Assembly (NCBI GenBank): GCA_047638395.1
Contig: JBLIMV010000006.1
Location: forward strand, 62,001-126,000
Direction of reading: 5' to 3'
Origin: CAXBCP01 sp047638395
Lineage (GTDB): Bacteria; Pseudomonadota; Alphaproteobacteria; MPNO01; UBA830
DNA length: 64,000 nucleotides
Below the pieces are notes generated by a model. It had not been told where the DNA came from. It searched no databases and saw only the letters and a list, made by a program, of their open reading frames with translations. Within the stretch, counting starts at the first letter, position 1. Every line of letters starts with the position of its first letter. The translations under genes and the position numbers were made by a program. Of the stretch, positions 7,911-16,192 are shown piece after piece.

Positions 7911-9068
7911 ATGGCGACATCAACCGATGACACGATGAAACGTGGCGCAAACCGCGAAGCACTTCTCGACGCGGTTTACGACAAGCTCGATACGCTCGAC
8001 ATGGCGCCTTACTGGGCGGTAAATCCAGACGAAAGCCAGAACGACGAGGACGGCCAGGTCCTGAAGGGCAAAAAGGCCGTGCCCTTTATGTGGAAATATT
8101 CAGATATTGAGCCGCTGCTCTACGAGGCTGCCGAACTGGTCACGATGGAGGATTCAGAACGCCGGTCTATTGTCCTCGTAAACCCGGGACTAGCCCCGGT
8201 ACGCGCGACAGTCTCGACGCTGTATACGGCGTTCCGCCTCAACGATCCGCGCGAAATAATGCCGCCGCACAGCCATTCGATTAACGCCGTGCGTATCGGC
8301 CTGACCGGCGACCAGAACTTTACCGGTGTTGAAGGCGAAGCGATCACATTCGGGCCGGGAGACGTCGTGCTGACCCCGGCGGGAGCCTGGCACAATCACG
8401 GCAACCATGGCGACGATTACGCCGTCAATGTCAGTATTCTGGACCTGCCTTTGACCGAGGTACTGAACGCCGCCTCCTTCGAACACGATTACAAGGAAGA
8501 GGTAGACGGCCAGATGGTTTCGCGCCGCGAACAGACCGCACGCTATTCCGACGACCATTCCCATAAAACATACGGGTTTGGCGGGCTACGGCCGCGCTTT
8601 CTCGACCATCGCCGCGGCACCGGCGTGCATTCACCGATGTATGTTTACCGATGGAACAAAACCCGCGAACTGCTGGAGAACTTCCGCGACCATGAGGGCA
8701 GCCCGTGGGATGCGATCCTGGTCGAATACACGGATCCGATCAACGGCCGAACTGCCTACCCCACGATGACATTTTTCGGCCAGATGCTGCGCCCGGGGGA
8801 ACGCACCCTGCCCCAGCAGCAGAATGCGAGCCAGGTGGTGATTCCTTTTCACGGCAACGGGCACAGTATCGTTGGCGGCAAGCGTTTCGACTGGTCACCG
8901 TTCGATGCGATCGCGATCCCGGGTGGAGAATGGTATGAGCATGTAAACGGCTCAGACAGCGAGGAAGCGACGCTGTTCTCGGCCAGCGATGAGCCGGTCC
9001 TGAAAGCTCTTGGCTTCTACAAACGCCATGGCAAAACCGAAAGCGGCGAGATCATTCTGCTCGATTAG
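7911..9068 (+). CDS. Gentisate 1,2-dioxygenase-like bicupin
   Basis: 385-residue protein with two cupin domains arranged as in gentisate 1,2-dioxygenases, iron enzymes that cleave the ring of gentisate and related hydroxybenzoates. In the N-terminal cupin, PPHSHS gives the metal-binding HxH pair (H120, H122) and WHNHGNHG gives the third histidine near 161-163. The C-terminal cupin (QVVIPFHGNGHS through PGGEWYEHVNGS) is more degenerate. The ATG is preceded by GAGGGAGCGG. It is separated by 207 bp and a hairpin from the TetR-led operon, on the same strand. Salicylate or 1-hydroxy-2-naphthoate dioxygenase activity is also possible; no other gentisate-pathway gene is adjacent. Confidence 0.85.
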   Translation: MATSTDDTMKRGANREALLDAVYDKLDTLDMAPYWAVNPDESQNDEDGQVLKGKKAVPFMWKYSDIEPLLYEAAELVTMEDSERRSIVLVNPGLAPVRATVSTLYTAFRLNDPREIMPPHSHSINAVRIGLTGDQNFTGVEGEAITFGPGDVVLTPAGAWHNHGNHGDDYAVNVSILDLPLTEVLNAASFEHDYKEEVDGQMVSRREQTARYSDDHSHKTYGFGGLRPRFLDHRRGTGVHSPMYVYRWNKTRELLENFRDHEGSPWDAILVEYTDPINGRTAYPTMTFFGQMLRPGERTLPQQQNASQVVIPFHGNGHSIVGGKRFDWSPFDAIAIPGGEWYEHVNGSDSEEATLFSASDEPVLKALGFYKRHGKTESGEIILLD

Positions 9069-9093
9069 AGAATTCGTCCGGTCTTCCCTGAAC

Positions 9094-9119
9094 CGGTCAT
9101 CCCCGCGGGGGTGACCGGC
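9094..9119. terminator. Probable bidirectional terminator hairpin
   Basis: CCGGTCA and TGACCGG close an inner CCCC-GC-GGGG stem, giving an almost perfect 12-bp hairpin between the convergent cupin and HigA-like genes. No long T-run follows on either strand. Confidence 0.55.
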
Positions 9120-9143
9120 GAGGATCGGCCCATCTGCGGCCCG

Positions 9144-9722
9144 TCAGCCAGCTTCGGGACGGTTCATGCCGGCCGTCAACGGTTCCGGGATGTCGATATC
9201 TTCGTCATCCGGGCGCACCGTGGAGAGCGGGTTTTCAAAATCATCATTCAGCGGATCGACAGCGGTGTCGTCAGCAACTTCTGAACGATGCCCAACTTCC
9301 GGTGCCTGCTGAATAGTCGCACCGGGTTCTTCAGCCGCATCAACTTCCCGCGGATAATTGTCGGTGGCAGGTTCTGCAGCAGCAACAGGCGCCGACACCA
9401 CCACAGGAGCAGGAACAACCGGATTACCGGACGGTTCGAATTGGGCGACTTTCGGTTCTGAATCACGCCACGTCGTCGTGCGCGCGACATATAAATCATA
9501 GTCCGCCTGCAGCCGCAGCCAGAGTTCCGCCGTCGTGCCGAAATACTTTGCAAACCGCAACGCCGTATCCGGCGTCACGCCACGCTTGCCGGCGACGATA
9601 TCACTGATCCGGCCGACGGGTACGTCGATATCACGGGCAAGTTTGTTCCGGCTTACGCCAAGCGGCGTCATCACCTGGTCGAACAGGATTTTTCCGGGGT
9701 GTTTCGGTGTTGTATCAGTCAT
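9144..9722 (-). CDS. HigA-like antitoxin/XRE regulator with long acidic C-terminal tail
   Basis: The first ~75 residues match the HigA/VapI group: HPGKILFDQVMTPLGVSRNKLARDI, then a helix-turn-helix (VGRISDIVAGKRGVTPDTALRFAKYF) and TTAELWLRLQADYDL. These proteins bind DNA and neutralise HigB-type RNases. A normal HigA is about 100 residues; this one has about 115 extra residues rich in Pro, Ala, Glu and Asp, likely disordered. No HigB-like toxin gene lies beside it, so it is an orphan, perhaps purely a regulator. A TTG three codons upstream (9731) is possible, but the ATG at 9722 is preferred. A 5-bp inverted repeat lies immediately upstream. Confidence 0.82.
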   Translation of the reverse strand: MTDTTPKHPGKILFDQVMTPLGVSRNKLARDIDVPVGRISDIVAGKRGVTPDTALRFAKYFGTTAELWLRLQADYDLYVARTTTWRDSEPKVAQFEPSGNPVVPAPVVVSAPVAAAEPATDNYPREVDAAEEPGATIQQAPEVGHRSEVADDTAVDPLNDDFENPLSTVRPDDEDIDIPEPLTAGMNRPEAG

Positions 9723-9730
9723 CAATGGCA

Positions 9731-9750
9731 ACCGTATTCCGCAAAACGGT
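9731..9750. promoter_or_regulatory. Inverted repeat upstream of the HigA-like gene
   Basis: ACCGT and ACGGT flank 10 bases just before the HigA-like coding region. The right part, AAAACGGTAT (9743-9752), occurs again as its exact reverse complement ATACCGTTTT at 9841-9850. HigA proteins usually repress their own promoter at palindromes, so these are operator candidates. Low certainty. Confidence 0.3.
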
Positions 9751-9853
9751 ATAGATCACGGGCTTTGCAACGTGGAAAGTATAGGGAAAATGGGACACAA
9801 AGGGAAGCACCAAGCATTTCAGACTCTTCTGGCTGTTCTTATACCGTTTTCCG

Positions 9854-10249
9854 TCATGCTGCTTTGCGGAATGGCCAGACACCCTTACGGCTGCCGTCGG
9901 GGCCGCAAAGCCCGAGGTCTGCCCGCAGATCCACGGCGAGACGTGACTCGATTGAGCTCAGGAAGAACCGGATCGATTCTTCGCGTTTAATGTTCTCATG
10001 ACGCTGTGCTTCGAACAGGTCCGCCATATCCGCCAGCACCTGTTTATAGGCGTCGACGAGCAACCCGCCTTTTCTCTCACGCGCGACAAACATCTCGCGC
10101 ATCTCGTGAAATTCGTGGCGCATTTCCTGCAGCGCGGTCTCAACAGAGGACAACCCGTCAGCAACCGGATCTCCATCCGGAGTCCTTAAGGTGCCCGGAA
10201 GTTTGCTTTCGACCAGTTCACGCGGATCGAACCGTTTTGCTGCAGCCAT
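9854..10249 (-). CDS. Hypothetical protein with coiled-coil segment
   Basis: 131-residue soluble protein that I do not recognise. It has no signal peptide or membrane segment. The middle (about residues 30-100, from GLSSVETALQEMRHEFHEMREMF through LADMADLFEAQRHENIKREESIRFFLSSIESRL) is highly charged and helical, with heptad-like spacing that suggests a coiled coil. The ATG at 10249 has a GGTGA site 7 bases upstream; a TTG at 10264 is an alternative. It lies between the HigA-like gene and the start of the polysaccharide locus, on the strand opposite to the latter, so the 250-bp gap to its right is a divergent promoter region. Confidence 0.65.
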   Translation of the reverse strand: MAAAKRFDPRELVESKLPGTLRTPDGDPVADGLSSVETALQEMRHEFHEMREMFVARERKGGLLVDAYKQVLADMADLFEAQRHENIKREESIRFFLSSIESRLAVDLRADLGLCGPDGSRKGVWPFRKAA

Positions 10250-10424
10250 TTTACTATCACCCAATCTGGTTTTCGTGCCCGAGATCGGTTCCCCCCGACC
10301 CGGCTAGAGGCCAATCATTTACCAATAGTAGTAAACGAGGAGTAAACGCCGGTAATTTTTTGGCGCCGCAAACCCTCCCGAACCGGCACCTGATAGGCGA
10401 CAGAGCACATCGCCTGTTCCGCGC

Positions 10425-10439
10425 TTAACCCAAACTTAA
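10425..10439. promoter_or_regulatory. CtrA-type site TTAA-N7-TTAA
   Basis: Exact match to the alphaproteobacterial CtrA consensus (TTAACCCAAACTTAA), 60 bases before the first gene of the polysaccharide locus and within the divergent region from the coiled-coil hypothetical. Regulation by CtrA is inference. Confidence 0.5.
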
Positions 10440-10498
10440 TCTTAATTCGAGACGCTACCGCTCAGATAATTTGTTTAGGCCCAACGGGGGGAAATGCG

Positions 10499-11560
10499 TT
10501 GCGCGGTAATTGGCACGGCAAAACTGTTATGATTACGGGTGTGTGCGGCACGGTTGGGGGCGAACTGCTCAGGCAGATTTCAGCTCTTTCACCCGCCGAG
10601 ATCGTTGGTATTGATAACAACGAAAGCGATCTTTTCTTCCTCCGGGAGGAATATGCGGCACATCATTCGGTGCAGCTCACTATCGGCGATATCCGGGACC
10701 GGGAAACCCTGACCGAAAAGATGCGTGGAATCGATATTGTGCTCCATGCCGCCGCCCTGAAACACGTTTTCCTGTGCGAGCAATCGCCGCGTGATGCGGT
10801 ACAGACCAACATCCACGGCACACAGAACGTGATCGATGCGGCCATCGCCAACGGCGTACAGCGCGTCCTGTTCACGTCTTCGGACAAGGCCGTTAACCCG
10901 ACCAATGTTATGGGCACATCCAAGCTGATGGCCGAACGCCTGATGTCGGCCGCCAACGCGGAACGCCGCTCGGACGGCCCGATCTTTGCATCGACCCGGT
11001 TCGGCAACGTGCTCGGATCGCGCGGATCCGTGATCCCGCTCTTCGAACGCCAGATCACAGCCGGCGGCCCGATCACGATCACGGATGACGAGATGTCACG
11101 ATTTATCATGACGCTGGAAGAAGCCGTCCGCCTGGTGATCGGCTCGACCTTCCTCGCACGTGGCGGCGAAGTGTTCGTGACCAAGATGCCCGTCCTTCGT
11201 ATCGCCGATCTCGCCTGGTCGATGGTTCAGGACCTCGCACCGGTTCACGGCTTCAAACCTGACGATATCGGCATAGACATCGTCGGCAGCAGGCCGGGTG
11301 AAAAGCTTTACGAAGAACTTCTGAACGACGAGGAAACCCGCCGGACCGTGGAGACCGACGAGTATTTCATCATCCTGCCGGCGCTGAAGCCGCATTACGA
11401 GATCGTGCAATACGCCTATGTCGGGATGCGCGATAGCAAAGTGGACGAGCCATACAATTCCGCGCTCGCCCCGACGATGACGCGCGAGGAGGTCCGCGAT
11501 TACCTCCGTCGCAATGAACTAATCCGTTTCTTGAAAGAGGACGAACTGCAATGCGCATAA
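10499..11560 (+). CDS. UDP-sugar 4,6-dehydratase-like SDR protein (Polysacc_synt_2 family)
   Basis: 353-residue soluble NAD-dependent dehydratase of the PseB/FlaA1/CapD group, which converts UDP-GlcNAc-like substrates to 4-keto-6-deoxy sugars. TGVCGTVGGEL is the nucleotide-binding motif. The active-site stretch SSDKAVNPTNVMGTSK carries Met where classical members have Tyr, so the catalytic set is Ser/Met/Lys as in the WbpM type. Also present are the typical FGNVLGSRGSVIPLF and SRPGEKLYEELL. The start is a TTG with a run of six Gs and GGGGGGA 6 bases upstream; an ATG at 10494 is out of frame. It is the first gene of a tightly packed set (overlap of 10 bp with the next). Confidence 0.88.
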   Translation: MRGNWHGKTVMITGVCGTVGGELLRQISALSPAEIVGIDNNESDLFFLREEYAAHHSVQLTIGDIRDRETLTEKMRGIDIVLHAAALKHVFLCEQSPRDAVQTNIHGTQNVIDAAIANGVQRVLFTSSDKAVNPTNVMGTSKLMAERLMSAANAERRSDGPIFASTRFGNVLGSRGSVIPLFERQITAGGPITITDDEMSRFIMTLEEAVRLVIGSTFLARGGEVFVTKMPVLRIADLAWSMVQDLAPVHGFKPDDIGIDIVGSRPGEKLYEELLNDEETRRTVETDEYFIILPALKPHYEIVQYAYVGMRDSKVDEPYNSALAPTMTREEVRDYLRRNELIRFLKEDELQCA

Positions 11561-12705
11561 TTATACTTGGCGGCGACGGCTATCTCGGCTGGCCCACTTC
11601 AATGGATATGGCTGCCGCTGGTCACGAGGTATGGGCGGTCGATAATTACATGCGCCGTAATATCGCGCAGGAAACGCAGTCCGAAGCGCTGCTGCCGACA
11701 CCAAACCTGCACGAGCGCGCGGATATCTTCGAAGCCGCCACGGGTAAGAAGATCAATGTGGTCATCGGTGACTGCACCGATTTCCGCATGATGTCGGATC
11801 TGTTTGAAAAAGTGCAGCCGGAAGCCGTCATCCACTACGCCGAACAGCCATCCGCTCCCTATTCGATGATGGGGTATGAACAGGCGCGACGCACGCTGGA
11901 CAACAACCTTCAGGCCACCTTCAACACTGTCTGGGCCGTGCTTGAGCATGCGCCGGACTGCCATATCATAAAGCTCGGTACGATGGGCGAATATGGCACC
12001 CCGAATATCGATATCGAAGAAGGCTGGATCGACATCGAGCATAAGGGCCGAAAAGACAAATTCCTGTATCCCCGTGCCGCCGGATCGCTCTATCACACCA
12101 CCAAAGTGCTCGATACCGACCTGTTGTGGTTCTATGTCCGGACTTACGGCATTCGCGCGACCGATCTGATGCAGGGGCCGGTATACGGTCTGCACACAGA
12201 TCAGACCGCCATCGACGAGCGGCTGATGCCGAACTTCCATTATGACGACATCTTCGGCACCGTTCTGAACCGGTTCCTCGTCCAGGCCGTCGCGGGCGTG
12301 CCGCTGACAGTCTATGGCAAGGGTGGCCAAACCCGTGGCTACCTGAACCTCAAAGACACGCTGCAATGCGTCGAACTGGCGATGAACAGCCCGGTCGAGC
12401 AAGGCGATTTGCGTATCCTCAACCAGTTCACAGAACAGTTCTCGGTAAACGAACTTGCGGAGAAAATCACCCGCGTCGGCAATGCTAACGGACTGAACGT
12501 CGAGATGAAGAACATCGAAAACCCCCGCAAGGAACGCGAGGAACACTATTACAATCCAGCCCATTCGGGCCTGACGGAGCTGGGGCTGAAACCTCACCAC
12601 CTGACAGACGACGTCGTCGTCGACATGCTGGAGACCGTCAAACGCTATAGCAACCGGATCGATACGCGCAAAGTTATGCCCCGCGTCAATTGGAAGGCTG
12701 CCTGA
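11551..12705 (+). CDS. sqdB: UDP-sulfoquinovose synthase homologue (SqdB/SQD1 family)
   Basis: 384-residue SDR enzyme that closely follows the SqdB/SQD1 pattern. That family makes UDP-sulfoquinovose from UDP-glucose and sulfite, the head group of sulfolipid. Hallmarks are GGDGYLGWPT at the N-terminus, KLGTMGEYGTPNIDI, and YGKGGQTRGYL. The catalytic residues of plant SQD1 (T145, Y182, K186) correspond here to T144, Y181 and K185. No sqdC/sqdX glycosyltransferase for sulfolipid is adjacent. Instead it is embedded in a polysaccharide operon, overlapping its neighbours by 10 bp and 1 bp, so the sulfonated sugar probably enters the polymer. A related nucleotide-sugar reaction is possible. Confidence 0.85.
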   Translation: MRIIILGGDGYLGWPTSMDMAAAGHEVWAVDNYMRRNIAQETQSEALLPTPNLHERADIFEAATGKKINVVIGDCTDFRMMSDLFEKVQPEAVIHYAEQPSAPYSMMGYEQARRTLDNNLQATFNTVWAVLEHAPDCHIIKLGTMGEYGTPNIDIEEGWIDIEHKGRKDKFLYPRAAGSLYHTTKVLDTDLLWFYVRTYGIRATDLMQGPVYGLHTDQTAIDERLMPNFHYDDIFGTVLNRFLVQAVAGVPLTVYGKGGQTRGYLNLKDTLQCVELAMNSPVEQGDLRILNQFTEQFSVNELAEKITRVGNANGLNVEMKNIENPRKEREEHYYNPAHSGLTELGLKPHHLTDDVVVDMLETVKRYSNRIDTRKVMPRVNWKAA

Positions 12706-13718
12706 TGCGCTGGCTCGTCACAGGTGGTTGTGGGTTTATCGGCACCAGCCTGATCCGCGAACTCGTTGCTGAAGGCGGACACACGATCCGGGTTCTCGAC
12801 AATCTGACGGTCGGCACGCGTGCAGATCTGTCCGAAATCACCGGCTACCGCGAAACACCGCCGGGCGATGCACGGGCGATGACGGATACTTTCGCGTCGG
12901 GAACTGTGGAGCTTATCGAAGGCGACATTCGGGACTCGGCAATGTGCCTGCGGGTGGCCGAAGGCGCAGAAGCGATCATTCACCTCGCAGCGTCGACAGG
13001 CGTTGAGCCATCGGTGCTGGAACCCCGCTTCGACTGCGAATCAAATATCATCGGCACCCTTAACATGCTCGAAGCGGCCCGCCATGGCGGTGCAGACAGG
13101 TTTGTGTTTGCGTCATCCGGCGCACCGATCGGCGAATGCGAACCACCGATCCACGAAGAAATGGCGGCACATCCCGTCTCGCCCTACGGCGCCAGCAAAC
13201 TTGCAGGCGAAGGATATTGCTCAGCCTATTTCCGGAGTTTTTCAGTGGAAACCGTCGCACTTCGGTTCGGCAATGTTTACGGGCCAGGATCGGGTCATAA
13301 ATCGAGCGTGGTTGCCAAGTTCATTCAGAATGCGATGAAGGGACATAAGCTCGAAATTTATGGTAACGGCCGACAAACGCGCGATTTTATATACATCGGC
13401 GACCTCGTTCGCGCTGTGCGCAATGCTGCGACGAAGCCCAATATCGGCGGCGAGATCTTTCAGGTCGCGACAAATGCCGAGACTACTGTCGGCGAGCTGG
13501 TCGATATCCTGGTCCCGGTGATGAAGCATGCTGGTATCGGCAATGCCGAGGTCATCCACGGCGAGGCGCGCACAGGCGATGTCATGCGCAATTTCTCCGA
13601 CACGTCAAAGGCCGCGCGCGACCTCGACTGGAAAGCCGAAATCGATCTGCCGACCGGGCTTGGCCGAACCGTTCGCTGGTTCGTCGAGCGGGCAGAAAAG
13701 CAGTCGGCAGCAGCATGA
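12705..13718 (+). CDS. NAD-dependent sugar epimerase/dehydratase (GalE-like SDR)
   Basis: 337-residue extended SDR. TGGCGFIGTSL is the NAD-binding motif, VLDNLTVG follows at the second strand, and the catalytic YGASK (Tyr and Lys) lies near residue 165, preceded by the serine-rich FASSGAPIGE. FGNVYGPG and GRQTRDFIYIGDLVRA are typical for UDP-glucose/UDP-GlcNAc 4-epimerases and decarboxylases. The ATG overlaps the stop codon of the sqdB-like gene (TGATG), so translation is coupled. It supplies one of the nucleotide sugars for the repeat unit; the exact substrate is not determined. Confidence 0.88.
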   Translation: MRWLVTGGCGFIGTSLIRELVAEGGHTIRVLDNLTVGTRADLSEITGYRETPPGDARAMTDTFASGTVELIEGDIRDSAMCLRVAEGAEAIIHLAASTGVEPSVLEPRFDCESNIIGTLNMLEAARHGGADRFVFASSGAPIGECEPPIHEEMAAHPVSPYGASKLAGEGYCSAYFRSFSVETVALRFGNVYGPGSGHKSSVVAKFIQNAMKGHKLEIYGNGRQTRDFIYIGDLVRAVRNAATKPNIGGEIFQVATNAETTVGELVDILVPVMKHAGIGNAEVIHGEARTGDVMRNFSDTSKAARDLDWKAEIDLPTGLGRTVRWFVERAEKQSAAA

Positions 13719-13811
13719 CCTTGAAACTTAACCCGATACAGGCCGGCGGCGCTTTTTCCGCGGGCACACCCGCATTTCGCGGCGTGAAGGCATAGTCGGA
13801 GACCCGGTCGA

Positions 13812-15305
13812 ATGACATCGATTCCGGCAATTGTATCGATCGACACCAAGGGCGAGCAGCAGGCTTCCTGGATTATCCTTTTTCTTGGGATTCTGTGTAG
13901 TACGGCGCTTGTCGTGTTCTCATCTGACGACATCGGCCTCAAGATCGCGGCGATGTTCGTCCTGTGCGGTGCAGCAAGTGCCGCGGTCAAGTTCGACATC
14001 GCCCACCCGTTCGTCTGGTTTGCCGGCGCCTTCACCTTGTACTCAATAAGTGGTCCGCTGCTCTTTCACATGGGCGTTCATCCTTATACCACGTGGGGCG
14101 GCTACCGGATCGAAGAGCTCAATTTTGCGTCGGCAATGGACTATCAGTTCTTCGCGCTACTTATCGCCCTCCTGGTTATCGGGCCCCGACGGGTGACCTT
14201 CGCCCATGCCATGACGACCCATGCATCGAGCGCGCTTTTTCGCGGCTCATTGCCTATTCTTGTTGCAGCAAGCGTCATCGGACTCGTTAATATCTTTCAG
14301 ATCCTGTCGCAGGATTTTTCGAGCAAAGGCGACGTCGTGCTGTCCGGTGACTGGACGACCCGCCTGAGCTTCGCGTTCAACATTGCAGCCACCGCGCTTG
14401 GCGTGTTTCTCGCCAAACTGTTTTCCGAAGGCCGGCCGATGGCCGCCTATACCACGCTGATCATCGTGATCATGGTTGGCATTGCGATGGTTCTGCTTAT
14501 CGGCCAGCGGCATTTTCTGTTTCGCGCCGGGCTTGTCAGTATACTGGTCTTTCATGTTTTCCATCAGCGGATATCTATCCGCTCGCTGCTTCTCCTGGCT
14601 GGATTCGCGCTGACGCTTTCGTCAATTCTCGGCGGGTACAAGATGAGCCTGGTGGTGCAGGATCTCGCACCCGCCGGTAACGCCTCCCTGTGGGAGCAGA
14701 CGCGCCTTGCGATTTCACTCAAGAATCCCGAATTCCTGAACAACTCGGAATTCCTGCAATACGTGAAAGTCGCTCTTGCCGCCGCCCTGGGCAGCGAAGC
14801 GATGACCCCGGGCAACAATATGGCAATGCTGCTCGCGCGGGTTCCACAGGACCTTCCCTACTTCTTCGGCGCCACGCTTCCGGGCGATTTACTTAGGTCA
14901 ATTCTGCCGGGGTTTATTATTCAGCCCTATGTCGAAACAACCAGTGTCGTATATAATCGCCTGGTTTTTCCCAGCACGGTTGCGGCCGGCGGCGGCGTCG
15001 GGTTTACGATCGCCGGGTATGGTTATCTGCATTTCGGGAAACTCGGCCTTATCGCGATAATGCTCCTGATCGGCGCAACTCTGCGGCAAATTTACCACTG
15101 GGCTTCACGATCTTCGACCGGATTGATGTTCTATATCGGGTTCTTTCCGGTCGCCGTCTACGTCGCACGAAACGACATCACCGGGCCGCTTTCGCAAGGC
15201 CTCAAACATGTATTGCTGCCACTCGTCGCGATGACGGTCGTCGCCCATTTCATGGGTGGTCGCCCAATCCAAAAACCCCCGGAAATTGGCGGGACCACAC
15301 GATGA
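13812..15305 (+). CDS. Wzy-like oligosaccharide repeat-unit polymerase, membrane protein
   Basis: 497-residue polytopic inner-membrane protein with roughly eleven hydrophobic segments and a longer soluble loop around residues 275-370. This layout and the position between nucleotide-sugar genes and a flippase gene fit an O-antigen/exopolysaccharide repeat-unit polymerase (EpsG/Wzy class). The short arginine-bearing stretch LLIGQRHFLFR resembles a conserved spot in this group. Sequence conservation in Wzy proteins is low, so the call depends on topology and context. It follows the epimerase gene after 93 bp that hold no other evident gene. Confidence 0.75.
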   Translation: MTSIPAIVSIDTKGEQQASWIILFLGILCSTALVVFSSDDIGLKIAAMFVLCGAASAAVKFDIAHPFVWFAGAFTLYSISGPLLFHMGVHPYTTWGGYRIEELNFASAMDYQFFALLIALLVIGPRRVTFAHAMTTHASSALFRGSLPILVAASVIGLVNIFQILSQDFSSKGDVVLSGDWTTRLSFAFNIAATALGVFLAKLFSEGRPMAAYTTLIIVIMVGIAMVLLIGQRHFLFRAGLVSILVFHVFHQRISIRSLLLLAGFALTLSSILGGYKMSLVVQDLAPAGNASLWEQTRLAISLKNPEFLNNSEFLQYVKVALAAALGSEAMTPGNNMAMLLARVPQDLPYFFGATLPGDLLRSILPGFIIQPYVETTSVVYNRLVFPSTVAAGGGVGFTIAGYGYLHFGKLGLIAIMLLIGATLRQIYHWASRSSTGLMFYIGFFPVAVYVARNDITGPLSQGLKHVLLPLVAMTVVAHFMGGRPIQKPPEIGGTTR

Positions 15306-15366
15306 AAGTGCACTCGCAGAAAAATGCAGCACCGCTTACCGGCCACCGAAAAACATGGAAACTGCT

Positions 15367-16038
15367 ATGACACCGACCTCTATACTCCGCCAGATCTATG
15401 CTACATATGATTCTGGATATCAGCGCCGTAATGCGCTCTTCGCGATTCACCGGAAGATCATACAATCGCCACGCGTCACCCGGATGCTTTTTGGCATCGA
15501 CGTCGACCGGACATTCGTCAAAAACGGCTTTTTCGATCTGACCACGCTGCTGCTTAAGTCCGAAATGCGGGCACGTCTGCGCGGTTTTTCCGATCCGAAA
15601 CTGCTCGAAATTGGCGTTGGGCGTTTCGCCGTCCTGTCAGGATGTCTGTCAAACCACGTCAAACAGCGGATTGTCGCTTGCGATTTTGATCCTATCGCGT
15701 ACGAATCCGCGAAAGTTCACGTACACCGCAACGAGCTTGATATCGACGTTTTCCAGTCGGACGTATTCAGCGCAGTACCGGCCGGCAAGTACGATCTGAT
15801 CTACTGGAATCTTCCCTACTACGACGACCCGGAACCCCTTCTGTCACGTCTGTTTGAAGCAGCTCCCGATCACCTGTCCGAACGGGGGTCCATGACGCTT
15901 GGTTTTAATGGCAGGCCCCTGCCGGTCGCCACCGTGATCGATATTCTCGGACGATACCCCGGTCTCGAGGTCGAGAATGTGCGGAGCTACTGGTGGAACC
16001 TCCATGCGCTCGTTTCGATCAAACGCGCGTCGATCTGA
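15367..16038 (+). CDS. SAM-dependent methyltransferase (class I)
   Basis: 223-residue Rossmann-type methyltransferase. LLEIGVGRFAVLSGCL is the SAM-binding motif I, IVACDFDP the acidic motif II, and YDLIYWNLPYYDDP resembles the NPPY motif of N- and C-methylating enzymes such as HemK/PrmC, with Leu instead of the first Pro. The frame is open back into the polymerase gene, but a GGAA site precedes the ATG at 15367. It probably methylates a sugar or amide of the polymer or its precursor; a nucleic-acid or protein target cannot be excluded because of the NLPYY motif. Confidence 0.78.
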   Translation: MTPTSILRQIYATYDSGYQRRNALFAIHRKIIQSPRVTRMLFGIDVDRTFVKNGFFDLTTLLLKSEMRARLRGFSDPKLLEIGVGRFAVLSGCLSNHVKQRIVACDFDPIAYESAKVHVHRNELDIDVFQSDVFSAVPAGKYDLIYWNLPYYDDPEPLLSRLFEAAPDHLSERGSMTLGFNGRPLPVATVIDILGRYPGLEVENVRSYWWNLHALVSIKRASI

Positions 16039-16057
16039 CGTGACACGGCAATGTTAC

Positions 16058-16072
16058 TTAACGCAAATTTAA
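16058..16072. promoter_or_regulatory. CtrA-type site TTAA-N7-TTAA
   Basis: Exact TTAA-CGCAAAT-TTAA in the 154-bp gap upstream of the zinc-ribbon methyltransferase gene, 121 bases before its ATG. Confidence 0.5.
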
Positions 16073-16127
16073 ACCAATTGATGAACTATTCGTTTCCACA
16101 TCATGCACCTTTACCACCGCAAAATTG

Positions 16128-16142
16128 TCGCCAAATTGGCGA
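16128..16142. promoter_or_regulatory. 15-bp palindrome TCGCCAA-A-TTGGCGA
   Basis: Perfect 7-bp arms around one base, 51 bases before the methyltransferase ATG and 56 bases after the CtrA-type site. Its size and symmetry fit an operator for a dimeric repressor. No regulator gene is adjacent. Confidence 0.4.
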
Positions 16143-16192
16143 AAACCATCGACGACAATCTTTAGCCGGAAATTGAACAGGACTTACCGGAC

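Noticed and set aside
9144..10249. Complete HigBA toxin-antitoxin pair
   Set aside because: The gene beside the HigA-like protein encodes a 131-residue coiled-coil protein without HigB features, and it lies 132 bp upstream rather than overlapping.
10499..10516. ATG at 10494 as start of the first polysaccharide gene
   Set aside because: It is out of frame with the dehydratase; the TTG at 10499 is in frame and well placed after the G-rich ribosome site.
11599..12600. A 333-codon minus-strand frame opposite the sqdB-like gene
   Set aside because: The plus-strand protein has complete SqdB motifs; the antisense translation shows none.
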